This document shows positions 1 through 7,294 of a DNA stretch of 59,360 bases, piece after piece. Source of the DNA: Luteitalea sp. (GTDB lineage: Bacteria > Acidobacteriota > Vicinamibacteria > Vicinamibacterales > Vicinamibacteraceae). The number at the start of each line of letters is the position of its first letter. The first letter of the stretch is position 1. The stretch spans positions 56,815 through 116,174 of the forward strand of contig WHTT01000007.1 of the NCBI GenBank assembly GCA_009377605.1, given 5' to 3'. The notes beneath the pieces were generated by a model, which saw only the letters and a list, made by a program, of their open reading frames with translations, was not told where the DNA came from and made no database searches. The translations under genes were made by a program, and so were the position numbers.

Positions 1-717
1 ACTGATATCGAATCGCTGACGTTCGCCCGAGGCACGCAGGACCGCTGTCGTCAGCGGGGTAAGCCGCTGCCGAATCGTGAGGTCAACGCCTTCGACACGG
101 CGATTCAATTGCTCCTCGAGCCGCGTCCCCATGAATACGGCGTCACCAGCGAAGTCGACGGTGCGTCGGCGTGCGGCCAGCTCCACGCTGGTCCTGCTGA
201 GCGCGCGAAGCTCGACGCCGGCCGTGACCGTGCTCTCGAGCCGTCGGGCCCGCGCGTCGATCTCATAACCGGGCCGGGCCCGAGTGTTGAGCACGGTGAC
301 CGAGGCAAACGGCCTGAGCTTGTTGAAGGCATACTCATATTGCGCTCGGCCGAAGCCGTTGACGGATCGCTCGGACTTGAATTGCCCGAAGTACACGAAG
401 TCGAGTCTCCCGTTCACGCTCAAGAGACCATCGGCGGTGCGCAGCCACAGGTCCGTCTCCGGGCTCAGCGTGGCTGTGAAGTCCGAATCGGACTCCGATG
501 CTTGGTGGAAGACGTTCGTGTCGACGCCGAGGTTCGTAATGGCAATCGTTGGGGCGAGCCCCACGGGGCCGAGACGTACGGGCGCGCTGGCAACCGGATC
601 CTCGTCCTCCTGCGCATGCACGACGGGAGCAACGAGCATCATCATCACTGGCGACGCGACGAGCGCGCCGTACCTGAGCCTACGGAGTTGCCGGCGGCGC
701 GAAAACGCCATTCCCAT
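1..717 (-). CDS. Outer-membrane beta-barrel protein, 3' end outside window
   Basis: Reading the minus strand from 717 to the window edge gives 239 open codons with no stop, so the gene is cut at its C-terminus. The product starts with a basic N-region and a hydrophobic stretch ending in VVHAQ, a good signal peptide (about residues 1-36). It continues with alternating polar/hydrophobic segments rich in aromatic ends (for example VNGRLDFVYFGQF and RAQYEYAFNKLRPFASV), the pattern of outer-membrane beta-strands. It resembles the beta-barrel proteins found beside exopolysaccharide clusters, and the upstream NusG-like, secreted and lipoprotein genes fit an envelope export locus. The start overlaps the end of the upstream lipoprotein gene by 38 nt; I chose the ATG at 717 because a GAGGTGG Shine-Dalgarno lies about 7 nt before it. 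The ATG at 711 is possible. Substrate unknown. Confidence 0.72.
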   Translation of the reverse strand, partial: MGMAFSRRRQLRRLRYGALVASPVMMMLVAPVVHAQEDEDPVASAPVRLGPVGLAPTIAITNLGVDTNVFHQASESDSDFTATLSPETDLWLRTADGLLSVNGRLDFVYFGQFKSERSVNGFGRAQYEYAFNKLRPFASVTVLNTRARPGYEIDARARRLESTVTAGVELRALSRTSVELAARRRTVDFAGDAVFMGTRLEEQLNRRVEGVDLTIRQRLTPLTTAVLRASGERQRFDIS

Positions 718-1345
718 CCTGATCCACCTCGAGACGATCGAAGCTTCCGTCGGCGTTGTACTGAATCCGGCGCCGCGGACGGCCGTGCTCATCTGGGTCG
801 AACGCGACGCTTCGCAGCAGGGGCGATTGCCCTTCGTCGGAGGGTGGATCGAACGTTTCCCACTTGTCGACTCGCCCGTCACCATCGCTGTCCGATTCGA
901 CACGCGTCAGCCGCCCGTTCTCGTAGAACTCCATCCGGTCGGCCGTCCCATCGCGCGTAGTCGAAAGGTCTCGGCGGCTGACGCCGCCGTTCGCGTCTCG
1001 ATACGTCCACGTGTCGACCACGCCATCTTCGGCGCGAGACGAGCCCACTTTCTCGAGCACATTGCCGGCCGTGTAGTACTCCCAACGATCGAGCGTGCCG
1101 TCGCCATCGGTGTCGCTCTCGATGCGCTCGACCTGCTCGCCATCCATGTACGTCCAGGTGTCCACCCGACCGTCTTTGTCGAGATCCACTTCGAGCCGGC
1201 GCAGTCGTCCCGTGCTCTCGTCGTACTGAGCGGCAATACCGGCTTGTTCGACGCGGAACCGCGCTTCGCGCGGAGGTGGACTGTTCTGACAGCCAACCAG
1301 GGGAGTGCTACCGACCAGGACAATCGCGAGGAGACGTCCGGCCAT
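680..1345 (-). CDS. Lipoprotein with repeated D-x-D-G-x-x-D aspartate-rich motifs
   Basis: A 221-residue protein. The N-terminus MAGRLLAIVLVGSTPLVGC is a lipoprotein signal with lipobox LVGC, which fixes the start at 1345; an upstream extension to 1468 would bury the signal. The mature part holds about five units of the form D-x-D-G-x-x-D-x-W-x-x-Y/F spaced about 25-30 residues (DKDGRVDTWTY, DTDGDGTLDRWEY, DSDGDGRVDKWETF and variants). Such aspartate loops resemble the calcium-binding loops of EF-hand/thrombospondin type-3 repeats, with a following beta-strand-like segment. Binding of calcium is inference. It lies between a secreted protein gene and an outer-membrane beta-barrel gene in the same direction, and probably acts at the outer membrane in that locus. 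Confidence 0.8.
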   Translation of the reverse strand: MAGRLLAIVLVGSTPLVGCQNSPPPREARFRVEQAGIAAQYDESTGRLRRLEVDLDKDGRVDTWTYMDGEQVERIESDTDGDGTLDRWEYYTAGNVLEKVGSSRAEDGVVDTWTYRDANGGVSRRDLSTTRDGTADRMEFYENGRLTRVESDSDGDGRVDKWETFDPPSDEGQSPLLRSVAFDPDEHGRPRRRIQYNADGSFDRLEVDQDGNGVFAPPATP

Positions 1346-1512
1346 GCGACCTCGCAAGGCACAAAAACGAACGCGAGAGAAAGCTTCGCCCCCTGACTTA
1401 CAGTCGTGGGGTGGAGACTGTAAGCCCCCTCCAGTAGGGAACCGGAGGGCTAGCGGGGACACGTCCAACTCCTACGGGGTTCCTGGAGCGGAGCGGGGCC
1501 CGGACGTTGTGG
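1346..1512 (-). promoter_or_regulatory. Structured 5' leader of the lipoprotein/beta-barrel transcript
   Basis: About 165 nt of noncoding leader on the minus strand. It can form three hairpins: acgtcc (1461-1466) with ggacgt (1502-1507); ccctcc (1427-1432) with ggaggg (1444-1449); and a perfect 9-bp stem between 1397-1405 and 1416-1424 with a 10-nt loop, about 50 nt before the start codon. I cannot match it to a known riboswitch; it does not show the c-di-GMP-I core. A target for the NusG-like antiterminator or a translational control element are both possible, but unproven. Confidence 0.35.
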
Positions 1513-1517
1513 AGGGC

Positions 1518-1546
1518 ATCTTAGCGCAGAACTGCTCTTAAGCAAA
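1518..1546 (-). promoter_or_regulatory. Candidate sigma70-type promoter for the lipoprotein gene
   Basis: On the minus strand a TAAGAT hexamer (complement of 1518-1523) lies 16-17 nt after a weak TTGCTT/TTTGCT -35. The same TAAGAT hexamer serves as a candidate -10 in front of the CHAD gene. The -35 match is poor. Confidence 0.35.
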
Positions 1547-1590
1547 CAGTGGAAGCGTAAACTCAACATTGACTTAGCCCGAACACACAA

Positions 1591-1624
1591 CAAAACGGCC
1601 GGTCCGGTGTGCCGGACCGGCCGT
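1591..1624 (-). terminator. Rho-independent terminator
   Basis: A perfect 13-bp GC-rich stem (1595-1607 with 1612-1624, 4-nt loop) followed on the minus strand by TTTTGTTG. It lies 33 nt after the stop of the secreted-protein gene at 1658, in the right orientation to end that transcript. It implies that the downstream lipoprotein gene needs its own promoter or readthrough. Confidence 0.8.
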
Positions 1625-1657
1625 GAAGAGCCGGGATGGGAGAGCGGGCGATCTGCG

Positions 1658-2209
1658 CTAGGTCGAGGGGCTCACGTCATCGTCATCGTCTGCGACGACG
1701 ATGGCCACCACGATTGCCGCCGCTGCCGCCGCGCCGAGGACGGCCCACAGGAGGGCTTTGTTACGCCCCCCGACCGGAGCGCCAGCGGCCGGCTCGGGAT
1801 CTTGTGGTGCTTGCGTGCTTTCGGGGGTCTGACCCACGCCGCTCGGCAACGGTGCCATCGCGGTCACCGCCACATTGCCGACGGCCATCGAGGTTGGGGA
1901 CAACATCACGGGTGCGCTCGTGCCGAGCACACGGCCATCAGCACCTACCAGCTCGACGATGTAGCTGCCCGCCGAAAGGCCTTGGAAATCGAACCCGCCC
2001 TGCCAGTCGGACGCGGTCGTGCCGACGAGCTGGCCGGTCATGAGGCTCCGTAGGCGCGCGGCCGCGTTGGGCGCCGGTTGACTGTTCAGGACCGCTGTGC
2101 CGGAAATCCTCCCGGCGTCGGTGCCCCATGCGGGCGCCGCCGCCACGGGAAGCGGCTGATAGGCAAGCACCATTGCGACGATCAAGGCGCGGGATACAAA
2201 TCGCTTCAT
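1658..2209 (-). CDS. Secreted carboxypeptidase-regulatory-fold protein with C-terminal membrane anchor
   Basis: A 183-residue protein. Residues 1-25 form a signal peptide (MKRFVSRALIVAMVLAYQ, then AAA). Residues about 33-115 look like a carboxypeptidase-regulatory/CNA-B-like beta-sandwich: GRISGTAVLNSQPAPNAA, then the typical GGFDFQGLSAGSYIVELV turn. A Pro/Ala/Gly-rich linker leads to an Ala-rich transmembrane helix (about 155-173) and a poly-Asp tail (DDDDD) near the end. It probably sits in the inner membrane facing the periplasm, or in the envelope, as part of the exopolysaccharide-type locus. A GGAG ribosome site stands before the ATG. The 196-nt gap to the NusG-like gene holds a small GCC/GGC hairpin and only weak promoter-like hexamers. 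Exact role unknown. Confidence 0.72.
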   Translation of the reverse strand: MKRFVSRALIVAMVLAYQPLPVAAAPAWGTDAGRISGTAVLNSQPAPNAAARLRSLMTGQLVGTTASDWQGGFDFQGLSAGSYIVELVGADGRVLGTSAPVMLSPTSMAVGNVAVTAMAPLPSGVGQTPESTQAPQDPEPAAGAPVGGRNKALLWAVLGAAAAAAIVVAIVVADDDDDVSPST

Positions 2210-2405
2210 GGTGAACTCCTAACATCTGCCATGTCGCAGTCGACTTCTAAGACTCGCCAATGGCTGAGCCGGCAAGATACCGTACCGGAGAAGCCATGGA
2301 TAAAAACCGTCCCTAGGATCTCGCCGCCGGCCAGGCCTGTCAAGCTCGAGCGCGAAAATTAGGCAAGGAAAACGTAACGAGTCGGCGGCGTCGCCGCGAG
2401 ATTCC

Positions 2406-2915
2406 TCACAGCACTCTCACATCCGCGGCGTCCACTTGAACACTGGCGCCGTGCCCGATGAGGTCCACGGCAATCAGGAGCCGCGCGTGCGAGCCCTTCC
2501 GGATCAACCGCCCGACAACGCCCTTCAACGGACCGTAGGCCACGACGACCTTTGTCCCCTCCTTGATCAGGGGACAGGGATCGTACAAGAGCTCGCTTTC
2601 GACGAGCTGGCGCACGCCATCAATCTCCCCGTCGGGAATCGGAGAGGGCGCGCCGTGCACGCCGACGATGGTCACCACACCGTCACATTTGAGGATCCGC
2701 AGGCGATCGTCCGCGTCGAACCTGGCGAAGCAGTAGCCTGGAAACAGGGGCCAATCGATCTCCTTCTTGCGGTCCCTCCAACGGCTCCACCGCATGATCG
2801 TGGGGAGGAAGACCTCGACGTCCTTCTCGGCCAGCCGGTCACGCACCACCTTCTCGTGACGAGACCGCGTCCATAGCGCGTACCAGCGCGAGAGCGGAGT
2901 AGGAGTATCCGACAT
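2406..2915 (-). CDS. NusG/RfaH/UpxY-like transcription antitermination factor
   Basis: A 169-residue protein. The N-terminal half is a NusG NGN domain: WYALWTRSRHEKVVRDRL at the start, then VEVFLPTI, PLFPGYCFARFD and the VVTIVG segment. The C-terminal part, after KEGTKVVV, carries the KOW motif GPLKGVVGRLIRKG. Length and sequence are nearer to the specialised paralogues RfaH/UpxY/LoaP that promote elongation through long polysaccharide operons than to housekeeping NusG, which normally sits beside rplK/secE; neither is here. It is the first gene of the leftward envelope locus, which supports a role in elongation of that locus. The start at 2915 gives a normal NGN N-terminus; a much longer open frame upstream runs through a repeat and the rex region and is rejected. 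Confidence 0.85.
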   Translation of the reverse strand: MSDTPTPLSRWYALWTRSRHEKVVRDRLAEKDVEVFLPTIMRWSRWRDRKKEIDWPLFPGYCFARFDADDRLRILKCDGVVTIVGVHGAPSPIPDGEIDGVRQLVESELLYDPCPLIKEGTKVVVAYGPLKGVVGRLIRKGSHARLLIAVDLIGHGASVQVDAADVRVL

Positions 2916-2979
2916 GGTGAGGGTCACAGTGTAGTCCTCCCTGAACCAGGCTGCAATGCCCGCCGGGAACATGCCCGCC

Positions 2980-3046
2980 GGGAAAAGGGACAGGCCCCGT
3001 TTCGACGGCGTTAGTTCCCGGAAAACGGGCCTGTCCCCTTTTTCCC
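2980..3046. repeat. GGGGACAG-type palindromic (REP-like) repeat
   Basis: Inverted repeat: an arm containing aaaagggacaggcccc (2980-3002) and an arm containing acgggcctgtcccctttt (3022-3046). The same GGGGACAG core occurs at 18447-18508 and 29392-29418. On the plus strand the right arm ends in a T-rich stretch. It fills the divergent region between the NusG-like gene and rex. Confidence 0.7.
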
Positions 3047-3056
3047 ACCTTGCCGA

Positions 3057-3062
3057 TAGAAT
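3057..3062 (+). promoter_or_regulatory. Candidate -10 element of rex
   Basis: TAGAAT, 9 nt before the GTG start at 3072, directly after the REP-like repeat. The spacing would place the transcription start at or very near the start codon. No clear -35. Confidence 0.35.
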
Positions 3063-3071
3063 GAATCGCTC

Positions 3072-3734
3072 GTGGCCAAGCGACCGCACACGCGACCGGT
3101 GACCGATCAGATCTCGGAGCTCACTACCGCGCGGCTCTCCATCTATCTGCGGTGTTTGGAGGCGTTGGAGATCTCGGGCGTCAAGACGGTCTCCTCGTTG
3201 GCGCTCGCGGAACAATTTCATCTGAACGCCGCACAGATCCGGAAGGATCTTGCATACTTTGGCGAGTTTGGGATCCGCGGCGTCGGCTATTACGTCAAGG
3301 ACCTCAAACGCCACCTGCGCGAGATCCTGGGATTGGATCGCGCAATCAAGGTCGTCATCCTGGGCGCCGGCAACCTTGGGCTCGCCCTGGCCGATTACGC
3401 AGGCTTCCGCGACGACGGCTTCGACATCGTCGCGCTCTTCGACATCATGCGTGAGAAGATCGGAGGGTACTCGAAATCGGGCGTTCCGATTCGATCCCTG
3501 CGTGACCTGGAGCGCGTCGCGCAGCGAGAGCACGTCGAGATTGCCGTCAACGCGGTCCCTGCCGCCGCCGCGCAAGCGGTCGTCGATCTCGCAATCACGG
3601 CTGGCATCAAGGCCATTCTCAATTTCTCACCGGCGCCGATTCGAGCGCCGCGTGGCGTGAAGCTCAAGAATGTGGACCTGACGGTGTCACTCGAAAGCCT
3701 GTCCTTCTACCTCGCACAAGGAAGAGAAGAGTAG
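3072..3734 (+). CDS. rex: Redox-sensing transcriptional repressor Rex
   Basis: A 220-residue protein of normal Rex length. Residues about 15-80 form the winged-helix DNA-binding domain ([38 protein letters not shown], the recognition region typical of Rex). A Rossmann NAD(H)-binding domain follows, with GAGNLG at 98-103 and the ligand-sensing segment [10 protein letters not shown]. Rex represses respiration and fermentation genes when NADH is low relative to NAD+ and leaves DNA when NADH binds. The start is a GTG at 3072; the nearby ATG at 3061 is in another frame. It is followed by moaC after 22 nt. The C-terminal helix that swaps between subunits is present. Confidence 0.95.
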   Translation: MAKRPHTRPVTDQISELTTARLSIYLRCLEALEISGVKTVSSLALAEQFHLNAAQIRKDLAYFGEFGIRGVGYYVKDLKRHLREILGLDRAIKVVILGAGNLGLALADYAGFRDDGFDIVALFDIMREKIGGYSKSGVPIRSLRDLERVAQREHVEIAVNAVPAAAAQAVVDLAITAGIKAILNFSPAPIRAPRGVKLKNVDLTVSLESLSFYLAQGREE

Positions 3735-3756
3735 GAATCGGGGAAGGGATGACTGC

Positions 3757-4248
3757 TTGAAGCGCAAGCGACTTAACAAGAGAAGACCGGCCGGCAGCCT
3801 GTCGCACGTAGATGCTACTGGGCGTGTGCGGATGGTCGATGTGACCGAGAAGCGCGTCACAGTGCGTGAGGCGGTGGCGCGCGGGCACATCCGACTGAGC
3901 CCAGAGGCGCTGCGACTCGTCCGGAGCGGCCGCATCGCAAAGGGAGATCCTCTTCAAGTGGCACGTGTGGCGGGCGTGATGGCGGCCAAGCAAACAGCTG
4001 ATCTGATTCCGCTGTGCCACCCGCTGCCGCTGACGCACGCAGCCGTGGAGCTGCGTGCACGCCGGGACGGGTATGAGATCCAGGCGACGGCGCGTACCAC
4101 CGCGCAAACCGGCGTGGAAATGGAGGCCCTGACAGCCGTCGCCGTTACGGCGCTCACAATCTACGACATGGTCAAGGCGGTCGATCGTGAGATGGTGATT
4201 GGCGACATCCGACTCGTCGAGAAACGTGGCGGCACGAAGGACGCGTAG
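3757..4248 (+). CDS. moaC: Cyclic pyranopterin monophosphate synthase MoaC
   Basis: A 163-residue protein. MoaC converts the MoaA product 3',8-cyclo-GTP into cyclic pyranopterin monophosphate in molybdenum cofactor synthesis. The substrate motif [10 protein letters not shown] is at 83-92, followed by [12 protein letters not shown] and the catalytic region DMVKAVD, giving Asp137 and Lys140 as the equivalents of the known catalytic pair. The start is a TTG at 3757 behind GGGAAGGG; MVDVTEK at 3832 is too far inside, because the usual N-terminal [13 protein letters not shown] segment would be lost. No other moa gene is in the window. It may be cotranscribed with rex. Confidence 0.95.
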   Translation: MKRKRLNKRRPAGSLSHVDATGRVRMVDVTEKRVTVREAVARGHIRLSPEALRLVRSGRIAKGDPLQVARVAGVMAAKQTADLIPLCHPLPLTHAAVELRARRDGYEIQATARTTAQTGVEMEALTAVAVTALTIYDMVKAVDREMVIGDIRLVEKRGGTKDA

Positions 4249-4349
4249 CCGGATTCCTGTTGGCAGAATCGGCAACGGTCTCAGCGGTTGATCGCTGCAA
4301 TCGCTGCGTCTTAGACAGGGCTTCTTGGCTGTTCTCCGCGACAATGGGC

Positions 4350-4366
4350 TGGCACGAATCCTGCGA
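4350..4366 (+). promoter_or_regulatory. Possible sigma54-type -24/-12 element
   Basis: TGGCACG-N4-CTGCG matches the sigma54 consensus TGGCACG-N4-TTGCA at the invariant GG and GC with 10-nt spacing. It lies about 60 nt before the small membrane protein gene. A better-placed sigma70 promoter follows, and no sigma54 activator gene is in the window, so this may be chance. Confidence 0.3.
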
Positions 4367-4383
4367 TACCGTGCGATGCGCGT

Positions 4384-4412
4384 TTGAGAATTCCCCCAGA
4401 CGACGCTATGCT
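4384..4412 (+). promoter_or_regulatory. Candidate sigma70 promoter of the small coiled-coil gene
   Basis: TTGAGA (4384-4389), a 17-nt spacer, then TATGCT (4407-4412). This is one of the few places in the window with both hexamers at ideal spacing. A GGGAGG ribosome site and the ATG at 4427 follow. Confidence 0.55.
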
Positions 4413-4426
4413 ACGGGAGGCGCGGG

Positions 4427-4681
4427 ATGGGTACGCAGCAGGAACGGGTCGCTCACATCGAGGGGCAGATGGTCGAACAGTCACAAACGTTTCTGGACAT
4501 CCGAGCGGACATTCGACATCTGGGCCAGCGGCTGGACCAACGCATGGACCGTGTGGAACAGCGAATGGACGGTCTCCACGACGGTCTCCACGACAAGATG
4601 TCGCGGCACTTCATCTGGATTGTCGGGATCCTTCTCACGACGCTTGTCGCGATCCTCAGCGCGGTCCTCACGCGCGGCTGA
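4427..4681 (+). CDS. Small coiled-coil protein with C-terminal membrane anchor
   Basis: An 84-residue protein. Residues about 1-57 are charged and heptad-like (HIEGQMVEQ, DIRADIRHLGQRLDQRMDRVEQRMDGL), predicting a coiled coil. Residues 63-81 (IWIVGILLTTLVAILSAVL) form one transmembrane helix ending in RG. This is the layout of small tail-anchored haemolysin-XhlA-like or DUF1640-like proteins, often of unknown role. Its own promoter and a GGGAGG site precede it; the acyl-CoA ligase start follows 46 nt later. It is not a fragment of a larger gene as far as I can see. Confidence 0.7.
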   Translation: MGTQQERVAHIEGQMVEQSQTFLDIRADIRHLGQRLDQRMDRVEQRMDGLHDGLHDKMSRHFIWIVGILLTTLVAILSAVLTRG

Positions 4682-4727
4682 CGCGCAGTTTTGCAACGTT
4701 CACGAAATCGCCTGGGACAGACGGAAT

Positions 4728-6638
4728 ATGGCCGCGCCCAGAACCGTCACGACGTCACCATTTGCTGCACCCGACCCTGCGAAGATCCGCACCCTTGCCG
4801 ACGTTCCACGGTATGTCCGGACATACTTCCAGCGGGACGTCTTCATCGGCCGCTGCCGCGAGGCGCGCGACGACACATTCTCCACGACGGAGTTTTCCGA
4901 CCGCGTGCAGGACTTGGCGATCGCCTTGATCGCGCGCGGTGTTCAGCCGGGCGATCGCGTCGCGATCCTCGCACCCAGCCGGCCCGAATGGCTGTTGGCC
5001 GACCTTGCCACGTTGTCGATTGGCGCCGTCACGGTCCCGGTCTATCCGACTCTCGCCCCCGCGCAAACGCGATACATCCTCGAGCACAGCCAGTCGCGCT
5101 TCGTGTTCGCGTCGGATCTCGCGCAAGCGGCCAAGGTGCAGAGCGTGCGCCACCTCTTGCCGGACCTCGAAGGCGTGGTGATATTCGACCTCGACGATCC
5201 CGCGGGCACGGGCGCCGCGGGACCCGCTGCCGTGACGGGGTCCCTGATCACATTGGCCGATCTGGTGACGCGAGGACACGAGCTGCTCGCCTCGACCGCC
5301 GATCGTCGCATCGAGCTCGAGCGCCGCACCGATGCCGTGCAGCCCGATGATCTCGCCACGATCATCTACACGTCGGGCACGACAGGTGAGCCAAAGGGTG
5401 TCATGCTCAGCCACCACAATGTCGTGTCCAACGTCGTGTCCTGCGGTCGCATCCTGGGATGCTCGCCGGCCGACACCGCGCTCTCGTTCCTTCCCCTCAG
5501 CCACGCCTTCGAGCGCACGATTGCCTACATCTACCTCTACGAGGGCGTGAAGATCGTGTTTGCGGAGTCGCTAGACACGCTGGCCCGCGACCTGAAGCGA
5601 ACGCGGCCGACGGTCATGACCGGCGTGCCGCGCGTGTTCGAAAAGCTGTACGCGCGCGTGATGGAGACCAGGGCCGCCGCTTCGGCACCGCGGCAGAAGT
5701 TGTTCGACTGGGCACTGGCATGCGGGTACGCGCTGGCGCGCGTGCGCCTGGAGCGCAGGCAGCGGCCGCCGCTGCCGCTACGGCTGCGCCACGGCATCGC
5801 CGACCGGTTGGTGTTGGCCAAGATCCGATCGCGCACCGGGACGGACCGCGCCCGTGTGCTCGTCTCTGGGAGCGCACCGCTGTCCCGCGAGGTCTGCGCC
5901 TTCTTTCACGCGGTCGGCCTGCGCCTGATTGAAGGCTACGGTCTGACGGAAACGGCGCCGGTGCTCTCGGTGAACCCGCTCGACGCGCCACGCCTCGGCA
6001 CGGTTGGTTGTGCCGTGCCCGGCGTCGAGCTCACCACGGCCGAAGACGGCGAGATCCTCGCGCGCGGTCCAAACGTCATGCTGGGCTACTACAAGCAGCC
6101 GGAGTCGACCAGCGATGTGCTACGTGACGGCTGGTTGTACACGGGAGATATCGGGACGGTGAGCGAGGATGGCTATCTCACGATTACCGATCGCAAGAAG
6201 GATCTGCTGATCACCTCCGGTGGCAAGCATGTGGCGCCGCAGCCCATCGAAGACTTGCTCAAGCGACACCCGCTCATTGCAGAAGCCATGCTCATCGGCG
6301 ATGGGCGACAGTTCATCGCCGCGCTCATCGTGCCGGACTTTGCCGTGCTCGCGCCACGCCTGGCCGCCGCCGGTCTGCCCGCGCTGAGTCGTGACGCCAC
6401 GTGCGAGCGCCCAGAAACGCAGGCGATCTATCAGGAAATCGTCGACGGTGTGAATGGTGATCTCGCACAGTACGAGCGCGTCAAACGGCTAGCGTTGCTC
6501 CCAACCGAGTTCACCGTCGAAGGTGGTGAGCTCACGCCAACATTGAAAGTGAGACGCAGTATCGTCGTTGCCCGTTGGCAAAATGTCATCGACGCGTTAT
6601 ACAGGGATAGTGCGTACACGCCGAAGCCGTCTAACTGA
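4728..6638 (+). CDS. Long-chain fatty-acid--CoA ligase (AMP-forming)
   Basis: A 636-residue member of the ANL adenylating superfamily, FadD15/ACSL-like. It activates long-chain fatty acids to acyl-AMP and then acyl-CoA at the cytoplasmic membrane. The P-loop TSGTTGEPKG is at 215-224, the YGLTET motif at 404-409, and the hinge DRKKDLLITSGGKHVAP near 488-504, followed by the small C-terminal domain. No transmembrane segment is evident. The start ATG at 4728 gives a normal family N-terminus; the frame is open further upstream but runs antisense to nothing and across the small gene, so the longer version is rejected. The ferritin gene follows 48 nt later. Confidence 0.92.
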   Translation: MAAPRTVTTSPFAAPDPAKIRTLADVPRYVRTYFQRDVFIGRCREARDDTFSTTEFSDRVQDLAIALIARGVQPGDRVAILAPSRPEWLLADLATLSIGAVTVPVYPTLAPAQTRYILEHSQSRFVFASDLAQAAKVQSVRHLLPDLEGVVIFDLDDPAGTGAAGPAAVTGSLITLADLVTRGHELLASTADRRIELERRTDAVQPDDLATIIYTSGTTGEPKGVMLSHHNVVSNVVSCGRILGCSPADTALSFLPLSHAFERTIAYIYLYEGVKIVFAESLDTLARDLKRTRPTVMTGVPRVFEKLYARVMETRAAASAPRQKLFDWALACGYALARVRLERRQRPPLPLRLRHGIADRLVLAKIRSRTGTDRARVLVSGSAPLSREVCAFFHAVGLRLIEGYGLTETAPVLSVNPLDAPRLGTVGCAVPGVELTTAEDGEILARGPNVMLGYYKQPESTSDVLRDGWLYTGDIGTVSEDGYLTITDRKKDLLITSGGKHVAPQPIEDLLKRHPLIAEAMLIGDGRQFIAALIVPDFAVLAPRLAAAGLPALSRDATCERPETQAIYQEIVDGVNGDLAQYERVKRLALLPTEFTVEGGELTPTLKVRRSIVVARWQNVIDALYRDSAYTPKPSN

Positions 6639-6686
6639 GCGTGTGAAGCGAGCGCGCTGAAGACAATTTTCCAGGAGGCAAAGAGC

Positions 6687-7187
6687 ATGGTTCAGACCGT
6701 CATCGACGCAATCAATCAGCAGATCAACAACGAGCTGTGGGCATCCCACTCCTATCTGGCGATGGCGGCGGCATGTGAGCAGTTGAACTTTCCCGGGGCC
6801 GCCACGTGGCTTCGCATCCAGAGTGACGAGGAGCGTGGACACGCGCTGCGGCTCTTCGACTTCGTGATTGCCAGGAACGGCCGCGTCATGTTGACGAACA
6901 TCGATGCGCCGAACCACACGAAGGCCAAGAGCCTCGGTGAGGTATTCAAGGGCGCGCTCGAGCAAGAGGAAGAGGTCAGCCGCCAGATCGACACGCTCTA
7001 CGAGCTGGCACACACCAACAGAGATTTTGCCTCCGTCGTCGAGCTCCAGTGGTTTCTCACCGAGCAAGTCGAGGAAGAAAAGATGGCGCGCGACATCGTG
7101 GCCAAGTTGGATCTGGCCGGATCGGATCCTGCGGCGTTGCTCGAAGTCGATCGAGAGCTCGCAGCGCGAGTGGCACAAGCGAGGTAG
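6687..7187 (+). CDS. Bacterial non-haem ferritin
   Basis: A 166-residue four-helix protein of FtnA length. The ferroxidase residues are visible: Glu16 (NNELWASHSYL), Glu49 and His52 (QSDEERGHALR), and the C-site region around Gln127 and Glu130 (EQVEEEKMA). It stores iron as a 24-mer shell in the cytoplasm. No haem-binding methionine of bacterioferritin type is apparent. A strong CAGGAGG site precedes the ATG. The TAG stop (7185-7187) is the first part of the intergenic repeat TAGGGCCGCC, so the C-terminus ends where the repeat begins. Confidence 0.92.
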   Translation: MVQTVIDAINQQINNELWASHSYLAMAAACEQLNFPGAATWLRIQSDEERGHALRLFDFVIARNGRVMLTNIDAPNHTKAKSLGEVFKGALEQEEEVSRQIDTLYELAHTNRDFASVVELQWFLTEQVEEEKMARDIVAKLDLAGSDPAALLEVDRELAARVAQAR

Positions 7188-7275
7188 GGCCGCCCCGCCG
7201 AGGTGGCCGCAAGACGGCGCGTTCGGCGAACGCGCCCTACCAGAGACGATGGTAGGGCCGCCTCGCCGAGGCGGC
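7185..7275. repeat. TAGGGCCGCC-type palindromic repeats
   Basis: Two copies in the same orientation of a TAGGGCCGCC(T/C)CGCCGAGG unit (about 7185-7211 and 7253-7275) surround an inverted CGCGTTCGGCGAACGCG core with a GCGCCCTACC end. Related units lie at 17743-17812, 47985-48008 and 58535-58600. They begin at or within 1-3 nt of a stop codon in three of four cases. Confidence 0.75.
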
Positions 7276-7294
7276 CGCAAAGGGAGCTGAGAGT

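Noticed and set aside
284-1396. Long plus-strand open frames (109-960 and 284-1396) over the left end
   Set aside because: They are antisense to a lipoprotein with a good signal sequence and to a beta-barrel gene with a signal peptide, and show no motif of their own.
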